Positions 1 through 10,850 of a DNA stretch of 64,000 bases are shown here, in pieces (within the stretch, counting starts at the first letter, position 1; every line of letters begins with the position of its first letter). This DNA is from Phallus indusiatus (taxonomy: Eukaryota > Basidiomycota > Agaricomycetes > Phallales > Phallaceae), in contig JAQFWX010000034.1 of the NCBI GenBank assembly GCA_027605045.1, positions 310,001 through 374,000 on the forward strand. Direction: 5' to 3'. The notes below the pieces were generated by a model that was not told where the DNA came from, made no database searches, and saw nothing but the letters and a program-made list of their open reading frames with translations. The position numbers were made by a program, and so were the translations under genes.

Positions 1-2042
1 ATGCTGCCTATTTGGTACCCAGAGTGTCCGTATACAACCTCGTTAACGATTTACATCGGGATTTTCGTTTTGGCTCTTCGACAAGTTTTCCAAAAGATCA
101 ATCAAGGCTTCCAGGCAATATCTGGGGAAAAATAAATTTGAAAGCTCGGCTTACTGTTAAGCATCTCGGCCAAAGCCTCGTCCGATACGGATTCATGTTG
201 ATTTCAAAGTTAGGCGGCATGGTGCACCATGGTTTTCAAAGACTCCGATCTACTATATTTTCTGACAAGCTCCCGAAATTCACGAAGTGGAGAGAAGAGA
301 ATATTAAAAAGGCTGTCAAGCACGCAACATCCCTTGACTCTGATGCGCTCCGTTGGCTCTATGTGACTTCTGCAGACAGAAGTGTCCATAAAATGATTGC
401 ACGGTGCACAGCTGTGCATCCAACCATTGTTGACAACAAATTTCGAGAAGATCTCCTCCGCACTTTAGAGGTCAGTGAAACCAATGTTGTGGATTTGCGT
501 TATGGCCTGTGTTTGGATCTCCTATCATCGGCTTGGAAATACGATCACTGGGATCTCCTCCGGTCTATTCCAAACGTGGATATAGAAGGTCAGCTGGAAG
601 GAGAGTATCAAACCTATCTCCACCTTAAAATGACCATATCACCTATATATACACGGTGCTCTCGAACTATCCACGATGCCATCAACGGCGATTTTAGTCT
701 TCCACTGGCCATGTGGCATTGTCTCTTAGATTGTCCACCCGACGCTATGGTGGCTGTGCATATACTCACCGATGGAATCGTGGGTCTATTCAACTGGAAA
801 TTCGATCCCACTCGTGAACTTATCCGTGATGCGGGTTTAGTACGCTTTAATAGTGAAGAGCTGGGATGGTGGAAGTTTGGATACCTGTTTCGTTACTTTA
901 AACTTGGTGACCCCGACTATTCATCTGAAGCCAAAACTTATGAAACATGCTATCTTCTTCTTATCACCATTTATCGCAACCTCACCTCCGATGATCCGAT
1001 CATCACCGAGAAGGAACAAAGACGGGAGTCCTTGGAAAAGGCGCTTGACAGCTTTCGGCACCGTATTCGATCACGTAATCGACGATCTGACCAATTCGAG
1101 GATGCCCTCCGTTTCTTCACAGAGATTTGCTGCGTGGACTCGTTCTGGTCTGAGTCTATGACAAATTACGCCAGAGGTAAGGCCGTTGAAATTTCGCTTT
1201 TCGGGGCGTTCTTGCTATGGACAAACCCTCGGTTGGATAACTGGTTGCCTTTTACGGATGGTCACAGTCTCTCTCTCATATATCAATGGTATTCGCGAGA
1301 TCTCAGTTCAGACCTCTCACTTAAAACACCTCCCCTGTTCCCACTGTTGCTCGCGCCCCAGAACCGACACCATCTATCCACGATCCTCTCAAATGATCTT
1401 AATGCACCATCCCACTTCTCAAAGTGTATTCATAATTTGGCAGATAGTCTGTTCATCGATTCCAAGGGAACGAACATATATCGAATCTTAATGGACCTCC
1501 TCAAACATGTGGACCCAAAGAATTCCCTGTTCATCATTCTTTATGACCCCTCCGTTCTTGTGCAAACATGGAGACTCTTGGTGTTGTGCAAATGGGAAAC
1601 GAAACAGTATTTCGGACTTGTGAAATCAAAGCTCGAGAGGGACAAGTTGGACGAGCTATTTGCTGCTATGAACACACTGGCGCGAACTGTCAACTTGAAA
1701 AACTTACCTAGGAGATGTCAGGATCTTTATGATGGAGACAGGGACAGTGTTCGTTCTGCTTTAGTGGCATCTGCGCGTGAGTTTGGACAACTTATAGGTG
1801 TGTCTCACACACAACTTGAGGCCACTGCCGATCAATCCGCACCTGAGAATGCGGCGTCAAACAAGGACCATGATACTGAAGAGCGTGCTCAGATGTCTGA
1901 GGTACTTTTCATCTTCCGAGTGCTTGAAATCCTCCTCGCTAAAAGTTTTATCCAGCATCAAAACTATCACTCCAGAGCTGATTGGATGAAAAATGTGTTC
2001 AAGTCTGTTTGGTCAAAGACACCCCGTCGAATAGATCAATAG
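1..2042 (+). pseudogene. DUF6535 membrane protein, 3' part, frameshifted (left arm copy)
   Basis: This is the 3' part of a DUF6535-type gene; its 5' part, including the conserved N-terminal domain, lies outside the window. The first bases read in frame 1 as the end of the last membrane segment (MLPIWYPECPYTTSLTIYIG) and stop at a TAA near base 130. Homology to the intact paralogue at 21441-24680 (-) then continues in frame 3 to the stop at 2042. Around bases 110-125 the sequence has a net two extra bases relative to the paralogue (GCAATATCTGGGG against GCTATCTGGG), which explains the frame change. A small intron or a base-calling error is possible but I see no good splice pair. The rest is a long helical cytoplasmic region of unknown function, colinear with the paralogue. 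Confidence 0.7.
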
Positions 2043-3229
2043 CTGGCAGATCAATGTACAGATAGCCGAAAACATAGCTGCATTAAATGTAAGTAACACT
2101 CCCGTTGTTGAAGGGTCGGGCTATTTATTCAGAGGATGCGCTCATATTTGAGGGGATGTCTGATAAGATTTGAATTGTTTTTCTTTTTATACCCTAATCT
2201 CGAAGACTGTGCCATCACCATGCTTTCGGTAGAGAAAGCTCGCCGAAGGCTCGGACTAGAGGCATGAGTCAAGTAAATTAAACTTTCGGATGAGTATTAT
2301 TAGTTGTATGTCTTGTTTCATCCGAAATTTATAATATATCCACCTGCCATAGGAGCAAGCCCAATATATAGTTGCCTCGCTTGGAAATTTAATATTGATG
2401 ATGCCATTGTTCCCAGTTCGTGACCTTCGCAACCTTGTGAAAATTTGAGATACATAAGTGGTTTACTTAAAACAATACATGAAGCTGAGTCGTAGAAGAT
2501 TGACTCGCTTTAGTTACCGACCATGGCGGAATATTCAATGTTTCTCAACAAGATCAACAGAATTTTGATCGAGCATAAAGACTTTGTCGGAATAATAATA
2601 GAATAAAGATTCAATACTTGAATGACTTTCCGAATACTAACTTTCCATTACATACAACGATAAGAATACACGTGCTCTATATTTCTTCACTAACCTCCAA
2701 CACCCTCTCCATCACTCGGGAAAGGTTCTCCGTCATGTCCTCCTCTGTTCCATCCAACACGATCAGGTCGGGAATCACCTCATTCAAATCCCCACCCTCC
2801 ACGTCTCCGTCGGTGAACAGATGTTGGTGAGCGCGAACATATGCTGGATAAACGATTTGCTCCCAATACAGAGGCGGATCTCGCCATAAAGAACCCTCTG
2901 GATCGGTTTGTACTTCTCAGGTCAGAAAGGACACGAGTGTTTTGGCACAATCTGACGTACCAGCGGTGTGGTATCCGTGGCGCTCATGACGACGACGTTT
3001 GAGGATATCATATGGCACTCGGAGGAATACCCGTATGTCTAGTTGTTTAATTATATCCTGATATTGAAATCGTTGGGCAACTTTTAAATTACGGTGATTG
3101 ATTTGACCATTAACATACCGGGTGCCAATACATGAGAAATCCATCAAGAATAGCCCAAACTATCTTCTCGCCACTTCTTTCAGCTCTTCTCCGGGCGATT
3201 GCTTCGCTTCTTGACTTCCATGTATTCAG
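1..3229. repeat. Left arm of a large inverted duplication
   Basis: The DUF6535 3' part, the spacer (2043-2676) and the 3' two thirds of NRK1 are matched, in reverse orientation, by 20325-23472. The arms are diverged, with many substitutions and indels, but are colinear throughout, including non-coding sequence such as the 'gtcgggctatttatt' stretch near 2115. The arm continues past the left edge of the window. Homology stops abruptly near 3229, inside NRK1. Confidence 0.85.
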
Positions 3230-3748
3230 TACTTCATTATTTACCGGCACAAGTTTAAGCTGGTTCAAATGATCGTGTGATTTGAATGAATCGGGTATAA
3301 CGCCCGTTTGTTTAATATCATGAAGGAAGGTATTCAGACGAGGCCAGTCAATTGCGCCTGGTGCATCGTCCCAATCTTGAACTTTGTATTCTGGATGAAT
3401 TGGTATCAATGCTTGTGGCTAGGATAGCACAATTGAATGAGAATATTGAAGTAGGAATTCAACTAAAGTGAACGCACCGGCGCAAAATCCTACCAAAATC
3501 GCGGAAGCTATTAGGCACAATGGAAAAGAAGGAAAATCGCTGGAACGAACGTCTTGGTGTATAATGAGGCTGTTATGAAGACATGTTCTTAAATGCTTTG
3601 CTAAAGTGGTCTTTCCTGAGCATGTCGCACCTCTTTTGTCCAAGCCCTGTCAAGTAAGAAAAGAATGAAAAAAACGTGGGACGGGAACACGCACACACCC
3701 AACGGCAACTGTAATGACTTTGACCTTCAATTCTTCACGTCCGTCCAT
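2677..3748 (-). CDS. NRK1: Nicotinamide riboside kinase (NRK1-like)
   Basis: Predicted to phosphorylate nicotinamide riboside to NMN in NAD+ salvage, in the cytosol. By-eye splicing gives a protein of about 260 residues from the ATG at 3748 to the TAG at 2677, in six exons with short GT-AG introns. Exon 1 ends VITVAVG and joins GATCSGKTTLAKHL, forming the P-loop GxxxxGKT. IIHQD then joins DFAP, the conserved Q-D-D-F of NRKs. Next come WKSRSEAIARRRAE, a hydrophobic strand ending in the DGF of LDGFLMYWHP, and DIRVFLRVPYDILKRRRHER, which carries the Arg-rich lid. WRDPPLYWEQIVYPAYVRAH closes the fold. All motifs match fungal and animal NRK1. A broken copy lies at 20325-20877 on the other strand. 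The next gene on the opposite strand is the DUF6535 copy, ending at 2042. Confidence 0.88.
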
Positions 3749-4892
3749 TCAAAAACTACTTGTTCGGCCGGTTATCCGCTGGAAGACATGCAATCAATTT
3801 TCAGGATGGTGTGACACTGTGATGCTGTGACAGAATAGAATAGTCCGACGGTCCGATCCGATGCGGCGGCCGCGGGGCGTCAAAACACCGTGTGGAGTTT
3901 TTTCTTTCCAAGTATTCCTTGCGACCGCCATCTATGAACATTTGAATCTTCTGTCTACGTTAAGAGGTCTTAATAAAAAGAAGAGAAGCTGCATACGTGG
4001 ACTACTCAAGCACAGCACACCAAACTCGGGTCGAACTACTCCCGCACCGCTGTGGATATGACCCGTGTTTTTAAGGTTAAACGTCCAGTGCGGATGGGAT
4101 GGTCGTTGAACTGTGGTATTGAAACCCTTGTATCTGGCAAGTGGAATAGATATATCTCATACAATATTTTTTCTGATACGATAATTTTAGTTTGACACTA
4201 GTTCGCCTTGACCGTGTCTGAACCATACTCGGCATCCACTTAAAAACACACATCACGCATGCTGTGCACAAAGGCGCAAATACTTTTATAGTTCAGACGG
4301 ACATAATCTATTGATCTCGATTTGACCACAGGATGAGCATACTCAACGAGAAAGTCGTCTAACCTATTTTGGACCGTCGAGAGCGACTAGTGCCTGTTCC
4401 TGCCAATCCCCTCTACATTCGGCTTGGATGGACAGGTGCAAACTTTATGTAACGATGGTCGCCCAGTCAACACCTCCTCAAACAGTCTTAGTCTTTCATA
4501 TTTTTTGTTTCAGTATGGGTATTCACTATACGCCAGCATCGTGTTTCTATTAAATGCTTGCGTCGGCAACATAATCATTCATACAATTAGTCGTCGAGAC
4601 ACTCCGTTGGCCTCGCTTTATTTTGAGGAGCCTGTCCGCATCAGACCCGACTTTATGGTTGTATATCCACCTTCCTTCCTTTCTGGCTTAACGCCGCTGC
4701 AGCCTACTGGCTAATGAAAAAACTTGCACCGCTGTTCATTCAATTACATTACAACGACAATGAGATAGGCGATAATCCGAACAAGTCCCGCGCTGTGCTG
4801 TTTTTTTTTCCGTTTCTTCTTTCGCCGAATCATATATAACCTACACCTCAGGTAGCGATGGTAGTAACTTTTCCACAATATCTCTCCCAACG
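3749..4892. other. Intergenic, between NRK1 and P450
   Basis: No convincing gene. Divergent promoters of NRK1 (-) and the P450 (+) should lie here. Bases 4199-4226, read on the minus strand, match 20298-20325 at all but one position; this marks the breakpoint of the right-arm copy (see findings). A 96-codon ORF at 4424-4714 has no recognisable domain. Confidence 0.5.
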
Positions 4893-7003
4893 ATGCTGCT
4901 CACGACTTCTTACGACACCCAATGTCTCTTTGTATACTGTACTCTTTGTTTTCTTACCTTGTTGTCGACGATCTACTCTGTGTCTGCTGTATTATATTGG
5001 ATTCGAGAGAAAAGACGATGGGTACTGGCTTTTTCTTTCTCGGACTGTACTTTCACTAACATGGTTATCTATTGCAGCGTTCCATCCCTTCTGTTGGGTG
5101 CAATGGCCTAATTACTTCTATTAAAGCCGCGTTGGACTTCGACACACTCGCTAAAGATTTGGTTATACAGGGTATAAATAGGGTAATCTCATTACCTAAA
5201 ACCTTTGGGCGGTCTAAATTTATTTATACATTCTAGTACCCGAACGGACTGTTTAGACTGTCGTTGTTGAAAGGGTGGCATGTTGTTTTGACTAAACGAG
5301 AATATATTGAAGCATTGCGTAAAGCTCCGGAGGAGGTAGCTTCTCTTGACATCATAGTGGAAGAGGTGAGTAGCGGCAATACCCCATTTTAACTTCGCTA
5401 CTGGAATAGTAATTGTCTCTTCCATAGACCTTTTGCACACCATACCTGCTTACACCGGCACTTACGACGAACCCATACCATCTCCACGTTGTGAAAGGAC
5501 AATTGATGAACTCCAAAAACTTGAACGCTCTTTTTCACGAGGTTCATGATGAATTGGTACTTGCTTTTGATGATGAATTTGCAAAGTTGGATGGTATGTT
5601 TTATATTTCTGTTTGGAACTGCGGGCTCAAATTTTACGTTTGATTATCAAGACTGGAAGGCAGTACCGGCTTATTCAACAGTTCTACAAATAATAGCTAG
5701 AACGACAACTCGAGCTTTAGTGGGAGCACCGTTATGTGAGTACGGACTTTATGTGATGTGAGATTGTGCCCTCTTATGTTACTTTCAGGTCACAACCCAA
5801 ACTTCATAGGAGGAGTACTGCAATGTACAATTGATGTAATAAACGGTCGTCGAACACTTGGCATGTTCCCGTCCTTTTTAAAACCGTTAGTTTATATCGT
5901 TACGTTCTCGACTTTTATTTGTCTTACATTAGGAACAGACTCGCGGCTAAATACCTCACTGGGGTTTCTCAATCTGTTGAAGCTACTGCAAAGTATCTAG
6001 AACCTGTTATTAAAGAGCGGCAACGGCAGATGGCCATGTACGGTAAAGATTATCCTGGCAAACCGGTGAGTTACATTCAAAACAACTATAGACAGTTTGT
6101 CTAACTCACAGACGATTAGCTGGACTTTTTGACTTGGTTGTTGGACGAAGCAACCGGGGAAGAACAATCTGTGCAAGCTTTGACATTGCGTATACTGTTT
6201 GTATCGTTTTCAGCGATCCACACCGCATCAATGGTTCGTAACTATTTTTCTTTGCTGATAAGGGTTTCTTACGATTATGCTCCTTGAAGACTTTTACTCA
6301 CGCATTATACTACTTGATTACATACCCCGAGTACTTGGAACCTCTACGAGAAGAGATAGAATCGATTGTAAATGAAGAAGGCTGGTCGAAAAGCTCCATT
6401 AACAAAATGGTAAAGCTGGATAGTTTCCTAAAAGAGAGTTTGAGATTGAGTGAAACTCATGCAAGTAAGAGATTTCAAACAGCATCGTTGTGCTATTTCT
6501 GAATCGTCGCTTTTGATTTTTAGCCGCCATGCATCGCAAGTTGCGAGCCGACTTTGTATTTTCAGACGGGACGCGGATTCCCGAAGGAACTGTAGTCTCC
6601 GTAGCGGAAGACTCAGTATATCGGAATAGTACCCTTTGTCCTGAAAACGATCGATTTGATGGATTTAGATTCGTCGATAACACAAGCCGGAGTAGCAACC
6701 AATTTGCGTCTACCAGTTTGGACTATCTCCCATTCGGGCACGGTAAAAGAGCTTGGTGAATCTAACTTCGTCTGTTTTTTCTTTTATTTCAAGTAACTCA
6801 TTATTATATCTCCAAACAGTCCTGGAAGGTTTTTTGCAGCTGACGAGATAAAAGCCATGATGGCGCACCTTGTTCACAATTATGACGTTCGGATGAAAGT
6901 CGAAGGAGAAAAGCGGCCTTCAAATATATGGATTGGGTTGGCGTGTATGCCAGATCCATTTGTGGAGATCATGGTTAAACGGAGAAAGTCTGCCAATTTG
7001 TAA
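4893..7003 (+). CDS. Cytochrome P450 monooxygenase (fungal, membrane anchored)
   Basis: Heme-thiolate monooxygenase, ER-anchored; substrate unknown. The ATG at 4893 gives an N-terminal hydrophobic anchor (CLFVYCTLCFLTLLSTIYSV) followed by basic WIREKRRW. Splicing by eye through about nine short introns gives an unbroken reading of some 500 residues. Landmarks are the IPSVG hinge, TNPYHLHVVKGQL, the I-helix FSAIHTAS (A-x-H-T in place of AGxxT, usual in this fungal branch), ExxR as ESLR, and the heme loop FGHGKRACPGRFFAADE. The cysteine codon of that loop is itself split by an intron (AGAGCTTG / TCCTGGA at 6755/6820). All catalytic landmarks are present, so the gene looks functional. Family context resembles basidiomycete P450s related to ascomycete ent-kaurene-oxidase-type enzymes. 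No biosynthetic cluster partners are adjacent. Confidence 0.88.
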
Positions 7004-7396
7004 ACGAGGTGCCAGTGTTGGCATGAATTACATATTTAAGCGAATAAATGATGGTTTAAACATTAAATTTCGATGTGCTTGTGTGATGTTACGTCACGGT
7101 AAGGTAAAAAGTTTCTTTTACGACCATTTAATTATCGATGTACCAGCTTTGGCAATAAGAAAGTCAATATCATATGCTGTGGGAACTCTTGCTTGAACGA
7201 TGAATTTATAGATATTCAAATCGCGTCTCGCTTCAGTTGTTTGAATTTAAATTCAATTCTGAAAAAATGAGGTCTCGACTCCCCTGACATCCGCAGTGGT
7301 TGGATATCGATAGACCCAATAAGAGCCCGCCTCTTTCTTGCTTCCCTTTGTACATAACTCCACCCGAAGAAATAAACACATTTATGGGACTTAGAT
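7004..7396. other. Intergenic after P450
   Basis: No gene seen. It contains a degenerate version (7360-7398) of the 'caccc..agaaataaacacatt' block that recurs at 8050-8090, so the tandem repeat described below probably begins here. Confidence 0.45.
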
Positions 7397-8105
7397 AGTG
7401 TTGCTTGGGCAAACAGGCTACACGGAGATTTGTCAGCGCTCTGTATATGCGCCGGTCCGTCAACTTCTTGCCAAATTTGATTATTTTTGTACCTTTCACC
7501 CGTTCGCAATTAAACTTTCAACCTTTTCTATTATCTTTAGATTACATTTTATCACCATTCCAATTTCCCGGAAACTCACAAATAATGTATATAAAAACCT
7601 TTCTCTAGCTTACAAAGTACAACAACAATGTTTCCCTCCTATTTTTCCCTGTGAACACACATCCGCTGATTCCCTTATCTTCCCTGTTCGCTCCTGAGGC
7701 GCACGTATCAATAGTTAGGAAGCTATTGACAGGTGGTGTTGCTTGCGCAAACAGGCTACGCGGAGAATTGTCAGCGCTCGGTATATGCGCCGGTCCATCA
7801 ATCTTTTGCCAAATTTGATTATTTTGTCACCTTTCACTCCATTCGCAATTGAACTTCTGGCTTTTTCCATTTTCTCTATATTACATTTTAGCACCATTCC
7901 AATTTCCCGGAAACTCCCATATTATGTATATAAAAATCTTCTCTTAGCTTACAAAATACAACAACAATGTTTCCCTCTTATATTCCCTCTTGAACACACA
8001 TCCACTAATTCCATTTCCTTCCTGTTCGCTCCTGAGGCGCACGTATCACTCCACCCAAAAGAAATAAACACATTAGTGGGACTTACATAGGAAGCTATTG
8101 ACAGG
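7397..8105. repeat. Tandem duplication, two ~340 bp units with TATA-like core
   Basis: Unit 1 (about 7397-7736) and unit 2 (about 7737-8105) are direct repeats. Each starts with 'tgttgcttg.gcaaacaggc', carries 'tatgcgccggtcc', then 'gtatataaaa' and, some 30 bases later, 'acaacaacaatgtttccc', and ends near 'ctcctgaggcgcacgtatca'. Unit 2 carries an extra ~40 bp block at its 3' end that also precedes unit 1. The TATAAAA-to-AACAATG spacing resembles a promoter plus leader, but only a few codons follow the ATG in either unit. It could be a duplicated promoter of a lost gene or a fragment of a mobile element. Confidence 0.7.
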
Positions 8106-8226
8106 TAGCGCCGGTTCGTGGCCCACAAGAGCCGATCTCGATGTAAACTCAATGAGTCCCCTTAAATCCGATATTTCTTCTTCATCATTCATGTCTTCCC
8201 ATATTCCTATAGACCTTATATCCTAT

Positions 8227-8937
8227 CATGCCTAAACGTGCTGCTTTTTCAAACCCGTAAGCACAAACACCACAGCCTGAACATAAACGAAGAAGATACG
8301 AGTCGAAAGAAGAAACCCACATGCCTTCACCTCATCCCTTCAGCGATGTATGTAAACGACACTTCATCTGTCCTGTCTATCTTTTATGCTAATCGTGGCC
8401 CCGCCCTTCCAACCTAAAAGCTTTCCACAAAACAGACAACAGACCGGAATCTGCCAGGTGCCGAACATAAATACCAGTTGTCAGATCAATAATTACTTCA
8501 ATATACTAATCTACGCGGCCAACAATAAGTACGAATATCCAACCTATTCTTTCATTCATAAAGCTCTGCATCAACTTCAAGAGAAATTGACATTGATTAA
8601 CTGGGAAGAGATCGTCATTTTCGACCAACCCCGTGTCACCGGTTCACCCGGGAGTACGAATGGCGCTCCGACAGCACGCAAATCTTAGATTTCTCGGTTA
8701 TCCGACTGAACGATGAAAACCCAAGGGAGGAAAAACGATGGCTTCTCGGAGTCGAGGCAAAACCACTGGACCCTCTGTGTCTCCCGACAGAGGCCACTGC
8801 CGATGGAGTCCCAGGGGTTCAAGATTTACTGTTCAGATTCATGAATCATCTTCAATATCGAAAAAAGAACAATTACAGTGAGCTATTATCAGAAACAATC
8901 AGTAATACTCGATCTCAAAGCAATTTTCACACATAAC
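8227..8937 (+). pseudogene. Broken gene with PD-(D/E)XK-like motif
   Basis: A 100-codon open frame (8386-8688) ends in GSPGSTNGAPTARKS. A second frame overlapping it (about 8615-8937) gives REYEWRSDSTQILDFSVIRL and then KRWLLGVEAKPLDPL. A hydrophobic strand with Asp (ILDF) followed some 20 residues later by VEAK is the D...ExK pattern of PD-(D/E)XK nuclease folds. The two frames cannot be joined by a plausible intron (the GT-AG pair at the overlap is about 20 bp), and an upstream start at 8229 (MPKRAAFSNP) needs an implausibly short intron. I therefore read this as a decayed gene. The nuclease assignment is inference from one motif. Confidence 0.35.
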
Positions 8938-9317
8938 TTTCCAGATCATATTTCTTTGTTCTAACACCAGTTTAGCCATAATTAGGTAGGCGAGGGCCGA
9001 CGTGGCGCCGGGTGGCGGTAGGTACTAGGGACCAAAGCTTGAGCTTGAGAGCGCTAAAATTAAAACCCTAAACCTTTCAGTCCCCATTCTCGATTAGCGC
9101 GTTGGTCAACTTTTCTTTATTGATTTGATTAGCTAGAGTAGATCGAGTTCATTATTTTCTTTCTGTGCAGTCTACAATCAAGCACTCGTAATTTGATTCC
9201 GATCGGTTCAAGTGATAAAGCGTATCATATTACTATCAGCGCGCCGCCTCCTTAATAACCTCAGCCGTGCACAAGCTTCGCAGCTTGCACCCTCTCTTTC
9301 TCGTTAGATAGTACAGG

Positions 9318-10850
9318 ATGCGTCGTTTCGAGGTTCATCCGGATGATTCTTGCTCAATTAACAAAAGACTCCCAGTCGAAATTTTGATTATGATATTCCT
9401 CCTTCTCGGTCCCTCTTCTTTCGAGAACCCCTATATTTATCTGCCATTATCATGGGTCTGTCGTCAATGGCGTTCTATCGTGCTAAATACATCCGTATTT
9501 TGGACCGTCATCGAACATCGATGCAAGAGAACCAAGTTGCAAAGCTTGGCCCGAGATGTCGTTTTCCGTTCTAAACCGCGCGAAATAGATGTTGCCGCGT
9601 ACTCGGTATGCGCATCGCCGCAGTCCTGCAGTAACTGCTCGGCCAAATCTTGCCTTTATTACTTCAAGCACCTCCGAGTCAGGACTTTATTACTTCGAGG
9701 GAATCACCGTTCGGATTTTGATTTCTCGTACAGAGAAAACCTTACCCCGGTAGACAACTTGATTCTGTCAGGGGTTTATGTAAAACCGTCGAATCAGCAA
9801 CAGCAGTTTTTTCATGTCAATGCATTTCTTTCTGCTCTTAATCCCCGATTCATGGAGCTGTCGAGTGAAATGCTCTACCAGCCGACGTCTCACAGCCTAC
9901 TACATCGCCTTGAGTGGCTAAAGCTGAATATCCCATATAACGAGAATTTTTCCATCGCTTCGTACTTTCTGGAAGCACTGCCTAATCTCCGAATCTTGAA
10001 TATAATTGATGGGACCCACCTTCCTGCTGCCCGCGTCACGAATCTACCTAATTTGCGAATACTCACTATGAATGCTGGGCCTCATTCCATAAGGACGTCG
10101 TTGGCCTTGAGTTATTTGGGTATTTCGTCATTTTGTTCAGATACTTACAATTGGGATCACGTCAATAACATTGATCTTTCAATGACGAAGAGCTTCCGTG
10201 TCGCTTTATGCTGCTATAATCAATATGGGTATCCTCAGTTTGTACCTCATTCCGTTGCTTGCATATCCACAGGCGATTCTGAAGAAGACTGTAATTTTTT
10301 CAACCACTTCCATGCATCAGCTCTACAGTCGAACAAAAGCATGGACTATCTTTGGACATTGCCACCACCAAACTCTTTCCACATTTCATTCAAATGGCTT
10401 TCAGATCATGAGGCGCTGTACTCTCAGTTAAAGCAAAAAGCTACAAACCTTGTTGAACTTATTGTGGATTGTCAATCTATTAGGAAGAGCCACTGGAGAG
10501 ATCCAAATTGTCTAAAATGGCACCTCAAATTCCTTGACAAAACGTTAAGCAACTTTGATAAGGTCATTCGTTTAAGCGTATTACACTCCGGCAGTCTCGT
10601 ATCTATATGTAGCCTCCTAATGGATGGACGCAGACTTCCCCGCTTGGAGCGATTGACGTATTATAGCTCGCCTAAACCGACTTGCAATCCGAAATTCGTA
10701 GCTACACGTATGGGAATGGTGCAAAGGGCAAGGATGGAGGCTGGCAGTGAACCGTTGCAAATCCTCCAGCTGAAAAACTATATATTTCTTCCTCAGAGAC
10801 AAGTGGGGAGATTGAAGAGGCTGGGAATACAGCTTATACAGTCAGTATAG
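9318..10850 (+). CDS. F-box protein with LRR-like C-terminus
   Basis: Single-exon gene of 510 residues. The N-terminal F-box (residues ~14-60) reads NKRLPVEILIMIFLLLG, then LPLSWVCRQWRSIVLNTSVFW; the LPxEIL..IF and W..V..S..LW pattern is diagnostic. Downstream are irregular leucine-rich segments (RLEWLKLNIPYN, LEALPNLRILNIID, LTMNAGP). F-box proteins of this kind are expanded in agaricomycetes and are presumed SCF ubiquitin-ligase substrate adaptors; the target is unknown. The region 8990-9317 directly upstream is the likely promoter. A second, unrelated-looking F-box gene lies at 59834-61245 (-). Confidence 0.85.
   Translation: MRRFEVHPDDSCSINKRLPVEILIMIFLLLGPSSFENPYIYLPLSWVCRQWRSIVLNTSVFWTVIEHRCKRTKLQSLARDVVFRSKPREIDVAAYSVCASPQSCSNCSAKSCLYYFKHLRVRTLLLRGNHRSDFDFSYRENLTPVDNLILSGVYVKPSNQQQQFFHVNAFLSALNPRFMELSSEMLYQPTSHSLLHRLEWLKLNIPYNENFSIASYFLEALPNLRILNIIDGTHLPAARVTNLPNLRILTMNAGPHSIRTSLALSYLGISSFCSDTYNWDHVNNIDLSMTKSFRVALCCYNQYGYPQFVPHSVACISTGDSEEDCNFFNHFHASALQSNKSMDYLWTLPPPNSFHISFKWLSDHEALYSQLKQKATNLVELIVDCQSIRKSHWRDPNCLKWHLKFLDKTLSNFDKVIRLSVLHSGSLVSICSLLMDGRRLPRLERLTYYSSPKPTCNPKFVATRMGMVQRARMEAGSEPLQILQLKNYIFLPQRQVGRLKRLGIQLIQSV

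Noticed and set aside
4424..4714. 96-codon ORF upstream of the P450 with hydrophobic stretches
   Set aside because: Different frame from the P450, no splice partner and no family; probably chance.
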